A stretch of DNA of 15,372 bases from Kiritimatiellia bacterium (GCA_017508315.1 JAFVZE010000355.1:1-15372), one strand, 5' to 3'. Positions 7,326-13,494 are shown, counted from the first letter of the stretch. Notes: generated by a model from the sequence alone, not told the origin. Program-made: numbers and translations.

Positions 7326-8129
7326 ATGGCACAGGAGCAGCTTTTCGCCGATGAATACAAAGTGACCCTCGATGTTTTCGAGGGCCCGCTTGATCTGTTG
7401 CTTTATCTGATCCGGCGCGAAGAGCTCGACATTTACGATATCCCCATCGAGCATATCGCGGCCGAATACATGCGCTTCATCGAGGAGGCGCGGCGGCTCG
7501 ATCTCGACATCGCCGGCGAGTTCATCGTCATGGCCGCGACGCTGATGGTCATAAAATCCAGAATGCTTCTGCCCGTCGACCGGCGTGTCGTTTCCGGCGA
7601 CAGCGAAGAGGAATGGGTCGATCCGAGGCTCGATCTCGTGCGGCAGCTCATCGAGTACAAGAAATTCAAAGATGCGGCGATCAGGCTCGAGTCGATGGAG
7701 GCGATATGCGCCAACCGCTTCGACTACGGCGGCGGGCGGCCGAAGTTCGAGAAGACGGCCGCGGACGCCAAAGGGGCGCTCGCGCATCTGGATCTGTACG
7801 ACCTTCTCAGCGCGTTTCAGGAGGTGCTTTCCCGCGCCAGCGAGATGCCGCGCGAGGAGCTCAAGGGCATAAGGTTTTCGGTTCCGGACAAGATGGACTA
7901 TGTTCTGGAGCGGACGCGCAGCGAGGGACAGATATCCTTTCTGTCGCTTTTCGATCCCGAGAACTCTCCGAAAGGCGAGATCATCGTCACGTTTCTGGCG
8001 CTGCTGGAACTGCTGCGCCAGCACCGCGTCATCATCTACCAGAATGCGGCGTTTCATGAAATAACCATTTTGCCGTCGAAGGAGGAGCCGGACGACAAGC
8101 CGTTGGAAAGGCCTGACGATTATGAGTGA
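7326..8129 (+). CDS. scpA: Segregation and condensation protein A (ScpA kleisin)
   Basis: 267 residues, typical ScpA length. ScpA is the kleisin subunit of the bacterial SMC condensin. It bridges the SMC heads and recruits the ScpB dimer for chromosome compaction and segregation. The N-terminal domain is diagnostic: VFEGPLDLLLYLIRREELDI (residues ~18-37), followed by the I-A-x-x-Y pattern and a helix with FIVMAATLMVIKSRMLLP, which binds the SMC neck. The central part is a charged linker with the ScpB-binding segment. The C-terminal winged helix (about 190-255) contacts the SMC cap. No Shine-Dalgarno sequence precedes the start, in line with a near-leaderless message. The stop overlaps the scpB start by 8 bp. 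No smc gene is in the window, which is common since smc usually lies elsewhere. Confidence 0.96.
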   Translation: MAQEQLFADEYKVTLDVFEGPLDLLLYLIRREELDIYDIPIEHIAAEYMRFIEEARRLDLDIAGEFIVMAATLMVIKSRMLLPVDRRVVSGDSEEEWVDPRLDLVRQLIEYKKFKDAAIRLESMEAICANRFDYGGGRPKFEKTAADAKGALAHLDLYDLLSAFQEVLSRASEMPREELKGIRFSVPDKMDYVLERTRSEGQISFLSLFDPENSPKGEIIVTFLALLELLRQHRVIIYQNAAFHEITILPSKEEPDDKPLERPDDYE

Positions 8130-9027
8130 AGAAGTGAAGATGCCGCTGCCGCGTTCGCTGCAGGAGATTGTCGGTTCGCTGCTTTTCGCGAGCGAGACGC
8201 CGCTCACCGCGCCCGAGCTGCGCACCGCCGTCCGTTCGGTCGCCGCGGAAGACGGCGAGAACCGCGAGATCATGGACGTTTACGGAAGCTGCACCTCGAA
8301 GGAGATCGACGAGGCGCTGCGCGGACTCGGCAAGGCGCTGGACGTGGCCGGCGCGGGATTCAGTCTCGTGTGCACGGCCGGAGCCTACCGGCTGCAGACG
8401 GCGCCAAGCTGCGGCAGATATGTGCGCGCGCTCCTGAAACTTGACCGTCCGAGCCGGCTCGGCCGCGCCAGTCTCGAAACATTGGCCATCATCGCCTACC
8501 GTCAGCCGCTCACGAAAAGCGAAATCGAAGATATCCGCGGCGTGGACGTTTCGGCCAACATCAAGACGCTGATGGATCTGCAGCTCATCCGTCTGGTGGG
8601 CAAAAGCGAACTTCCCGGCCATCCGTTCCTTTACGGAACGACACCGCTCTTTCTCGACCATTTCGGACTTGCGAGTCTCCAGCAGCTCAACGAGCTCGAT
8701 CCGACTCTGCAGCGCAGCAACCCCAAAAAGAAGGCCGAAGCGTACAAGCGCAAGGAGGAGAAGAAGCCCGATGCTGAGGAATCTCCGGCAAAGGACGCTC
8801 CGGAGGAAACCGCCGCGGAGAGCGTGCCGGTCGCGGAAGATGACGAGCCGGCTCCGGAATCCGACGGCGAAATCGCCGGGGAGGGCGCTGACGGGGATAC
8901 CGGCGATGACGATATTTTTATCGACGACACCCCAGACGAATTCGACGAGGAGGATGATGACGATGAAGATTCAGACGATGAAGATACGGACGATGACGGC
9001 GAAGGCGACGATATTGACGCTCCTTAG
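8122..9027 (+). CDS. scpB: Segregation and condensation protein B (ScpB) with long acidic tail
   Basis: 301 residues. The first ~190 form the ScpB core of two winged-helix domains. The diagnostic block is LETLAIIAYRQPLTKSEIE, followed by IRGVD and the usual GHPFLYGTT and F-L-D-H-F-G-L segments near residues 170-185. ScpB dimers bind ScpA and regulate the SMC ATPase. After residue ~200 comes a low-complexity tail of about 100 residues: first Lys/Glu-rich, then Ala/Pro/Glu, then almost pure Asp/Glu to the end (GEGDDIDAP). Many ScpB proteins are about 190-210 residues; acidic extensions occur but this one is long and disordered. The last 65 bp of the gene also encode, in another frame, the start of the following lipoprotein. 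The start overlaps scpA, so translation is probably coupled. Confidence 0.95.
   Translation: MSEEVKMPLPRSLQEIVGSLLFASETPLTAPELRTAVRSVAAEDGENREIMDVYGSCTSKEIDEALRGLGKALDVAGAGFSLVCTAGAYRLQTAPSCGRYVRALLKLDRPSRLGRASLETLAIIAYRQPLTKSEIEDIRGVDVSANIKTLMDLQLIRLVGKSELPGHPFLYGTTPLFLDHFGLASLQQLNELDPTLQRSNPKKKAEAYKRKEEKKPDAEESPAKDAPEETAAESVPVAEDDEPAPESDGEIAGEGADGDTGDDDIFIDDTPDEFDEEDDDDEDSDDEDTDDDGEGDDIDAP
8947..8953 (+). promoter_or_regulatory. Ribosome-binding site inside the scpB acidic tail
   Basis: GAGGAGG, read as Glu-Glu-Asp codons in scpB, is a strong Shine-Dalgarno match with 9 nt to the ATG at 8963. It fixes the start of the LysM lipoprotein there, rather than at the many other in-frame ATGs (8954, 8957, 8978, 8993) or far upstream. 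Confidence 0.6.
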
Positions 9028-9940
9028 CGCGCTTGCGGCGTGCGACGCTTCGCAGAAACGCGAGTTCCGGCACGAACGCAAGGACGGCCGCTACCAGACC
9101 GCCATGGCCGAATATCGCGCCGGGCGGCTCGATAACGCGGTCAAGGAGTTCCAGAGACTCGTAAAGGACGATCCGGCGAACGCAAGCGCCAGATTCCAGC
9201 TCGCCTGCCTCCTGCAGGACTCCAGACGGGATTATGCCGGCGCGTACTGCAATTACCGCGAATATCTCGCGCAGCATCCGGACAGCGAACGCTCGAAACT
9301 CGCCCGGGAGCGGATGGGGATCTGCGAGCGCGAAATGACCAGGGAGTTCGCGGTCAAATACGGAATCGTGAGCGGCGAGGCCCATGCGAAAGAAATCGCC
9401 GAGATCAACGGAAAGCTTCTGGCGGCGGAACGCAGGTGCGCCGAAACGGAAAAACGGCTTTCCGAAGCGACGGCGAAGGCGGCCAATCTTGAAGACGACC
9501 GCAAGCGGCTGCTGCAGGCCGTGCGCAAAGAGACCGATACCGAGACAGATCTCGAGGCGCCGTCGCTGAAGAGCGCCCGGAAGCTTCTGGACGACGATGA
9601 AGAGGATACGGACCGCATCGTGCTGTCGAAGGATGTCGCGGCGCTGAAAGCCCAGGGGGATCTGGAACTCAAGGCCGCGGAGAAGGGACCTTCGATTCTG
9701 CCGGAGCAGCCCAAGGACGCCAAAGCGAAGCGCGATTCCGCGAGAAAGGCCGCCGCCGAGCGCAAATCGCGCGGCGACCGCCCGGAACGGTACACGGTCG
9801 AAGACGGAGACACGCTCTACAAGATCGCCGAGCGTTTTTACGGCCGTACATCGGCATGGGTTGAAATCCGCAACGCCAACAAGGCGATCATCTCGGTGGA
9901 CGGCCGGGTGAAAGCCGGCGACAGGATCGTGCTGCCGTGA
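8963..9940 (+). CDS. TPR / coiled-coil / LysM lipoprotein
   Basis: 325 residues from the ATG at 8963. The basic n-region (K2, K7, R9, K14), hydrophobic core and lipobox LAAC with Cys27 form a lipoprotein signal peptide. Residues ~40-120 carry TPR-like helices (AMAEYRAGRLDNAVKEFQRL and a second unit), reminiscent of BamD/YbgF-type envelope proteins. Residues ~140-195 are a heptad-rich coiled coil (EINGKLLAAERR...). A basic low-complexity linker leads to one C-terminal LysM domain (~275-325): YTVEDGDTLYKIAERFYG...VKAGDRIVLP. LysM binds the GlcNAc-containing glycan strands of peptidoglycan, so the protein probably links a membrane to the cell wall. The frame is open upstream to 8669, but that part is the +1 shadow of scpB. 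The first 65 bp overlap scpB, and the stop overlaps the next gene's GTG (GTGA). Confidence 0.85.
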   Translation: MKIQTMKIRTMTAKATILTLLSALAACDASQKREFRHERKDGRYQTAMAEYRAGRLDNAVKEFQRLVKDDPANASARFQLACLLQDSRRDYAGAYCNYREYLAQHPDSERSKLARERMGICEREMTREFAVKYGIVSGEAHAKEIAEINGKLLAAERRCAETEKRLSEATAKAANLEDDRKRLLQAVRKETDTETDLEAPSLKSARKLLDDDEEDTDRIVLSKDVAALKAQGDLELKAAEKGPSILPEQPKDAKAKRDSARKAAAERKSRGDRPERYTVEDGDTLYKIAERFYGRTSAWVEIRNANKAIISVDGRVKAGDRIVLP

Positions 9941-10179
9941 CACGCAGGCTGACGACATCGACGGTGCGGGAGGCGCATCCGTACACCCGATCCAAAAGTC
10001 CGTGGATACTGGGCGAGCATTCTTCGATGTACGGCAAACTCATCCACTATCTTTCCGGCGGCGGCATGAGCACCTTCGGCCGTACGGTCAAGCAGGAGGA
10101 GGTGCGTCTGCGGAGACGGCGCTTTTTCATCGCCGCCGGAGTGATCGCCGCGGTGTGGACGCTTTTTCTGTTCATCTGA
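9937..10179 (+). CDS. Small C-terminally membrane-anchored protein of unknown function
   Basis: 80 residues from a GTG start that overlaps the preceding stop as GTGA (9937-9940). I do not recognise a family. The first ~56 residues are polar and basic, with aromatic and glycine-rich patches (MYGKLIHYLSGGG, residues 31-43). Then comes RLRRRR (57-62) and a hydrophobic stretch of about 18 residues that ends exactly at the C-terminus (FFIAAGVIAAVWTLFLFI). This is the topology of a tail-anchored inner-membrane protein with its basic part in the cytosol, by the positive-inside rule. It sits between two LysM proteins, which suggests a role at the envelope. An in-frame ATG at 10027 is an alternative start, but has no ribosome-binding site. 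Codon use matches the neighbours, and the tight coupling argues it is a real gene. Confidence 0.65.
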   Translation: MTRRLTTSTVREAHPYTRSKSPWILGEHSSMYGKLIHYLSGGGMSTFGRTVKQEEVRLRRRRFFIAAGVIAAVWTLFLFI

Positions 10180-10210
10180 ATCTGAGTAAATCCAAACAGG
10201 AACACATGCA

Positions 10211-10744
10211 ATGAAAACGGATATGAGGAAAACCGCGTTGGCCGTCACGGTGGCGGCGCTCGCGTTCCGGCTTCCGCTGCCGGCCGAGTCGCGGGACGAT
10301 TTCATGCGCCAGCAGGCGTATGCGGAGATGCAGCGGGTTCTCGGGCAGATAGACGTGCTGCAGAGCAACATCGACGATATCTCCCGCCGGGTGTCGAAAC
10401 TGGAGTCCAAGGGCGCGGCGAATTCCGTCGAGCTCGAAATCGCGGCGCTCAAAAGCGCCATCGCCGAACTGCGCCGCGAGATGGGCGCGCAGCGCGGGGA
10501 AATCGTGAAGGATCTGTCCGCCCGGATCGCGAAACTGCAGTCAGCGGGCGCGAAGGCTCCGGAGCCGCGGCGCAGAGTCGTCGACGGCGCCCACGTCGAA
10601 TATGTGGTGCAGAGCGGAGACTCGCTGTTTCTGATCTCCAAGGCTTTCAACGTCCCGATCAAGACCATCAAGGAGCTCAACGCTCTGAAGAGCGACAATC
10701 TCAGGATCGGGCAGAAAATCGTGATCCCCAAAACAAAGGAGTAG
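10211..10744 (+). CDS. Exported coiled-coil LysM protein
   Basis: 177 residues. A Sec-type signal peptide is likely: basic start (MKTDMRK), hydrophobic core to about residue 22, with possible cleavage near PAES. Residues ~30-115 are heptad-rich (VLGQIDVLQSNIDDISRRV and onward), forming a coiled coil like the oligomerising part of CpoB/YbgF or TolA-type proteins. A short Pro/Arg linker leads to a single LysM domain (~130-175): YVVQSGDSLFLISKAFNVP...LRIGQKIVIP. The protein is probably periplasmic, binding peptidoglycan and oligomerising. The AGGA at 10198-10201 stands 9 nt before the ATG at 10211. It is separated from the preceding gene by 31 bp. Together with the LysM lipoprotein at 8963 it makes a LysM pair flanking a small membrane protein. 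Confidence 0.82.
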   Translation: MKTDMRKTALAVTVAALAFRLPLPAESRDDFMRQQAYAEMQRVLGQIDVLQSNIDDISRRVSKLESKGAANSVELEIAALKSAIAELRREMGAQRGEIVKDLSARIAKLQSAGAKAPEPRRRVVDGAHVEYVVQSGDSLFLISKAFNVPIKTIKELNALKSDNLRIGQKIVIPKTKE

Positions 10745-10748
10745 GAAG

Positions 10749-12053
10749 ATGAAAATTTTAGTAGTCGGAAGCGGCGGCCGCGAGCACGCTATCGCCTGGA
10801 GACTGGCGCAGGACCCTCAGGAGCACGAGATCTACTGCGCTCCCGGCAACGCCGGCACGCTTGATGTGGCGACGAATGTGGATATCGGCGCGGAGGATGT
10901 CGGACTGATCGCCGAGTGGGCGGAGAACGAGAAGCCGGATCTGGTGGTGGTAGGCCCCGAAGCGCCGCTTGTCAAAGGGCTTGTCGACAGGCTCGAAGAA
11001 ATCGGCATACCCGCTTTCGGCCCAGTCGCCGCCGGAGCGAAGATGGAAGGCTCCAAGCGCTTCGCCAAGGAGATAATGGAAGCGGCGGGGGTGCCGACCG
11101 GCAAAGCGGAGACGTTTACCGACGCGGATGCGGCGAAGGCCGCGCTTCCCGGATACGGACTTCCGGTCGTCATCAAGGCCGACGGTCTCGCCGCCGGCAA
11201 GGGCGTGATCGTGGCCGAAACCTTAGAGCAGGCGCGGGCGGCCGTCGACGACATGCTCGTCGGCAACAGGTTCGGCGCGGCGGGAGCGGAAGTGCTCATC
11301 GAAGAGTTTCTGCACGGCGAGGAGTGTTCGATTCTCGCGATGGTGGACGGCGAGAATGCGGTGCTGCTCCCTTCGAGCCAGGATCACAAGCGGATTTTCG
11401 ACGGCGACAAAGGCCCGAACACCGGCGGCATGGGCGCGTACAGCCCCGCGCCCGTCGTCACGGCCGACAAACTTGCGATGATCAAGGAGAAGATCATCAT
11501 GCCGGTCGTCCGGGAACTCAAGAAGCGCGGAATCGTCTACCGCGGCATTCTGTACGCCGGGCTTATGGTCAACGACGAAAATTCCAATCCCCGCGGTCCG
11601 GCGGCAAAAAGCGGCTCGAGCGTGAATGTCGTGGAGTTCAATGCGCGTTTCGGCGATCCGGAGACGGAGGCGGTGCTGCCGCGCATCGGCGGAGATTTCG
11701 CCAAGGCGCTTCTGCACGCGGCCACCGGCTGCCTGAAGGACGAGGATATCGTGGTGAAGGACGGGTGCGCGGCGACGGTCATAGTCTCGAGCGGCGGCTA
11801 TCCCGGCGATTACGAAAAGGGCAAGGAGATTTCCGGGCTCGACGCCGCGGGTGCCGGGGCCACGGTGTTCCATTGCGGCACGAAGGAGTCCGGCGGCAGA
11901 ATCCTGACGAGCGGCGGAAGGGTGCTTTCGGTGACCGGCACCGGCGCCACGCTGCGCGAGGCGGTCGACAAGGCGTACGATGCCGTCGGAAAGATATCGT
12001 TTGAAAAAATGTTCTTCCGCAGGGATATAGCCCACCGCGCGTTCGAGCGGTAA
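10749..12053 (+). CDS. purD: Phosphoribosylamine--glycine ligase (GAR synthetase)
   Basis: 434 residues, typical PurD length (about 420-430). It catalyses the ATP-dependent joining of glycine to 5-phosphoribosylamine, the second step of de novo purine synthesis. The N-terminal nucleotide-like fold opens with KILVVGSGGREHAIAW. The ATP-grasp core shows IKADGLAAGKG (142-152), the SSQDHKRIFDGDKGPNTGGM stretch (209-228) and the metal-binding VEFNARFGDPET (295-306). The C-terminal domain contains SSGGYPG. Oddly, the loop just before the VEFNARFGDPET strand is about ten or more residues longer than in E. coli PurD, with a Gly/Ser/Pro-rich stretch at residues ~278-291. All catalytic motifs are intact. 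The stop of the LysM gene and a GGAG ribosome-binding site overlap directly upstream, so it is the last gene of the scpA operon. A new promoter follows the stop. Confidence 0.96.
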   Translation: MKILVVGSGGREHAIAWRLAQDPQEHEIYCAPGNAGTLDVATNVDIGAEDVGLIAEWAENEKPDLVVVGPEAPLVKGLVDRLEEIGIPAFGPVAAGAKMEGSKRFAKEIMEAAGVPTGKAETFTDADAAKAALPGYGLPVVIKADGLAAGKGVIVAETLEQARAAVDDMLVGNRFGAAGAEVLIEEFLHGEECSILAMVDGENAVLLPSSQDHKRIFDGDKGPNTGGMGAYSPAPVVTADKLAMIKEKIIMPVVRELKKRGIVYRGILYAGLMVNDENSNPRGPAAKSGSSVNVVEFNARFGDPETEAVLPRIGGDFAKALLHAATGCLKDEDIVVKDGCAATVIVSSGGYPGDYEKGKEISGLDAAGAGATVFHCGTKESGGRILTSGGRVLSVTGTGATLREAVDKAYDAVGKISFEKMFFRRDIAHRAFER

Positions 12054-12057
12054 AATA

Positions 12058-12066
12058 TGTTATAAT
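12058..12066 (+). promoter_or_regulatory. Extended -10 promoter of serC
   Basis: TGT-TATAAT (TG 12058-12059, TATAAT 12061-12066) begins 5 bp after the purD stop, in an AT-rich patch. No -35 is recognisable. Unlike the promoters at 665 and 7306, it leaves a leader of roughly 70-75 nt, which contains a hairpin and a direct repeat. Confidence 0.7.
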
Positions 12067-12075
12067 ACACGGAAA

Positions 12076-12110
12076 GTTCCGCCCGCTCCGATAAACTCTA
12101 TGGGCGGGAC
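12076..12110 (+). promoter_or_regulatory. Leader hairpin upstream of serC
   Basis: GTTCCGCCC (12076-12084) can pair with GGGCGGGAC (12102-12110). This gives a 9-bp stem with one G-U pair and a 17-nt loop. No U-tract follows, so it does not look like an intrinsic terminator. It starts about 3 nt inside the predicted transcript. It may stabilise the message or regulate translation of serC. Confidence 0.5.
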
Positions 12111-12126
12111 TTACGGATAAACTCTA
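12090..12126 (+). repeat. Two 11-bp direct repeats in the serC leader
   Basis: GATAAACTCTA occurs at 12090-12100, in the hairpin loop, and again at 12116-12126, just after the hairpin. The period is 26 bp, about 2.5 helical turns. The copies could be operator half-sites, an RNA-protein binding motif, or a remnant of local duplication. Confidence 0.6.
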
Positions 12127-12146
12127 AAACAAAAGGAACGGAAAAA

Positions 12147-13238
12147 ATGGCACGTGCATACAACTTCTCCGCGGGTCCCGCGGTGCTGCCGCTTGAGGTT
12201 CTGAAGGACGCTCAGGCCGATCTCGTCGATTACAAAGGCTGCGGAATGTCGGTGATGGAAATGTCCCACCGCGGCAAGGATTACGACGCCATCCATCAGG
12301 AGGCGATCGCGACTTTCAAGGAGCTTTGCGGTCTCGGCGACGACTGGGCCGTCTGCTTCATCCAGGGCGGCGCCTCGCTCCAGTTCGGAATGATTCCGAT
12401 GAACTTCCTCGGAGCCGGAATGACCGCCGATTACGTCAATTCCGGCACCTGGGGCAACAAGGCGATCAAGGAGGCCAAGAAGGTCGCCGCGCTGCGCAAC
12501 GCCAACGTCAACATCGTCGCCGACTGCCAGAAGGACATTCCCACCCGTCAGCCGACCGAGTTCAACTGGAGCGAGAACGCAGCTTACGCGCATCTCTGCA
12601 CGAACGAGACGATTTCCGGCGCTGAACTCAAGACGATTCCCGACGTCAAGGTTCCGCTCATCGGCGATATGTCTTCGGATATCCTCAGCTGCGAGCGTGA
12701 CTACGGCAAGTTTTCCATGTTCTACGCCGGCGCCCAGAAGAACCTTGGTCCCTCCGGCATGGCTGTCGTCGCCATCCGCAAGGACTTCGCCGAGAAGGGG
12801 CCCGAGTCGCTGCCGACGATGCTCCAGTACCGCACTTTCGTCAACGACAACTCGCTTTACAACACGCCTCCGACATGGGGCATCTACGTTTTCGGCGAGA
12901 CGATGAAGTGGGTCAAGAAGATGGGCAAGGAGAATCTCTTCAAACTCAACGCCGAGAAGGCCGGCAGGATCTACGACGTCATCGATTCGAGCGATTTCTG
13001 GACGGGAACCGCCGTCAAGGAGTTCCGCTCCAACATGAACGTCACCTGGCGCATCAAGAACGGCGACGAAGCGCTCGAGAAGAAATTCATCGAAGAGGCC
13101 AAGGCCGCGGGCTTGAGTTCGCTTAAGGGTCACCGCAGCGTGGGCGGTATCCGCGCTTCGATCTACAACGCCTTCCCGATGGAGGGTATCGACGCGCTCG
13201 TTTCCTTCATGAAGGACTTCGAAGCGAAGAACGGCTGA
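12147..13238 (+). CDS. serC: Phosphoserine aminotransferase
   Basis: 363 residues, the normal SerC length (about 360). It is a PLP-dependent class V aminotransferase that converts 3-phosphohydroxypyruvate to 3-phosphoserine in serine synthesis, and also acts in the pyridoxal phosphate pathway of some bacteria. Visible family features are the N-terminal YNFSAGPAVLPLEVL, the substrate-loop SHRGKDYDAI (40-49), FIQGGASLQFGMIPMNFL (71-88), the DMSSDI PLP-pocket aspartate segment (174-179) and the Schiff-base lysine Lys198 in YAGAQKNLGPSG. A good ribosome-binding site (AAAGGAA) precedes the start. Codons are more strongly biased to C-ending forms than in neighbouring genes, suggesting high expression. 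It has its own promoter and leader. serA or serB is not in the window. Confidence 0.96.
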   Translation: MARAYNFSAGPAVLPLEVLKDAQADLVDYKGCGMSVMEMSHRGKDYDAIHQEAIATFKELCGLGDDWAVCFIQGGASLQFGMIPMNFLGAGMTADYVNSGTWGNKAIKEAKKVAALRNANVNIVADCQKDIPTRQPTEFNWSENAAYAHLCTNETISGAELKTIPDVKVPLIGDMSSDILSCERDYGKFSMFYAGAQKNLGPSGMAVVAIRKDFAEKGPESLPTMLQYRTFVNDNSLYNTPPTWGIYVFGETMKWVKKMGKENLFKLNAEKAGRIYDVIDSSDFWTGTAVKEFRSNMNVTWRIKNGDEALEKKFIEEAKAAGLSSLKGHRSVGGIRASIYNAFPMEGIDALVSFMKDFEAKNG

Positions 13239-13275
13239 TCGATTTGTTCCGATCGTGTCCATTGACCGATAACAC

Positions 13276-13285
13276 AAGGAGGTGA
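13276..13285 (+). promoter_or_regulatory. Strong Shine-Dalgarno of the rubredoxin gene
   Basis: AAGGAGGTGA is an unusually complete match to the 16S rRNA anti-SD sequence. The AGGAGG core ends 6 nt before the ATG at 13289. It confirms the rubredoxin start. Confidence 0.85.
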
Positions 13286-13288
13286 GCA

Positions 13289-13429
13289 ATGAAAAAATAC
13301 GTGTGTAAAATCTGCGGCTGGGTGTACGATCCGGCCGAGCACGACAATGTCGAATTCGCCGATCTTCCCGATGACTGGACCTGTCCCGTCTGCGGAGTCG
13401 GGAAAAGCGATTTCGAAGAAGCCTATTGA
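13289..13429 (+). CDS. Rubredoxin, short form
   Basis: 46 residues. Rubredoxin is a small cytosolic electron carrier with one iron bound by four cysteines. The two CxxCG knuckles are intact: CKICGW (Cys6, Cys9) and CPVCGV (Cys32, Cys35). The sequence otherwise follows the family, with YDPAE and FADLPDDW. It lacks about seven residues of the loop between YDPAE and the FEDLP-type segment (usually containing NGV-x-PGT). The result is a 46-residue protein where 52-54 is usual. The same kind of deletion is known in the 45-residue Desulfovibrio desulfuricans rubredoxin. Rubredoxins serve oxygen and superoxide detoxification (rubrerythrin, superoxide reductase, flavodiiron oxidases) in anaerobes. 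It lies 50 bp after serC, with no obvious promoter between, so it is probably co-transcribed. The stop codon TGA lies inside the TTGACA of the next promoter. Confidence 0.95.
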   Translation: MKKYVCKICGWVYDPAEHDNVEFADLPDDWTCPVCGVGKSDFEEAY

Positions 13430-13458
13430 CAGACAGAGGGGGGGGGGGGTGCTATAAT
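13426..13458 (+). promoter_or_regulatory. Putative phase-variable promoter of the DUF4838 gene
   Basis: A perfect -35 (TTGACA, 13426-13431) and a perfect extended -10 (TG 13450-13451, TATAAT 13453-13458) are separated by 21 bp that include 12 consecutive G. The best spacer for housekeeping sigma factors is about 17 bp. Loss of 3-5 G would bring the spacer to 16-18 bp. No other plausible -35 hexamer lies at normal distance. The predicted start point near 13465 leaves a ~30-nt leader with an AAGGAT ribosome-binding site. Confidence 0.6.
13438..13449 (+). repeat. Homopolymeric tract of 12 G
   Basis: Twelve consecutive G residues lie between the rubredoxin stop and the -10 of the next gene. It is by far the longest homopolymer I see in the window. 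G/C runs of this length are prone to slipped-strand mispairing, and also to sequencing and assembly length errors. Confidence 0.95.
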
Positions 13459-13494
13459 TGCAGAAAATTCGCTTGTTGAAGTGAAGGATCTGCA

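Noticed and set aside
4549..7332. A 927-codon open frame on the minus strand
   Set aside because: It is a shadow of moxR and the hydrolase gene, with no recognisable domain and an Arg/Glu/His-rich composition.
8669..8962. Upstream in-frame extension of the LysM lipoprotein gene
   Set aside because: This part is the +1 shadow of scpB (Arg/Ser/Thr-rich) and would bury the lipoprotein signal peptide. A ribosome-binding site fixes the start at 8963.
13237..13254. GATCG/CGATC inverted repeat after the serC stop as a terminator
   Set aside because: The stem is only 5 bp and there is no following T-run. Rubredoxin follows closely, so read-through is more likely.
13438..13449. The G12 tract as a coding-frame contingency locus
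   Set aside because: The tract lies between the rubredoxin stop (13429) and the DUF4838 start (13495), so length changes cannot shift either reading frame. Only promoter spacing is affected.
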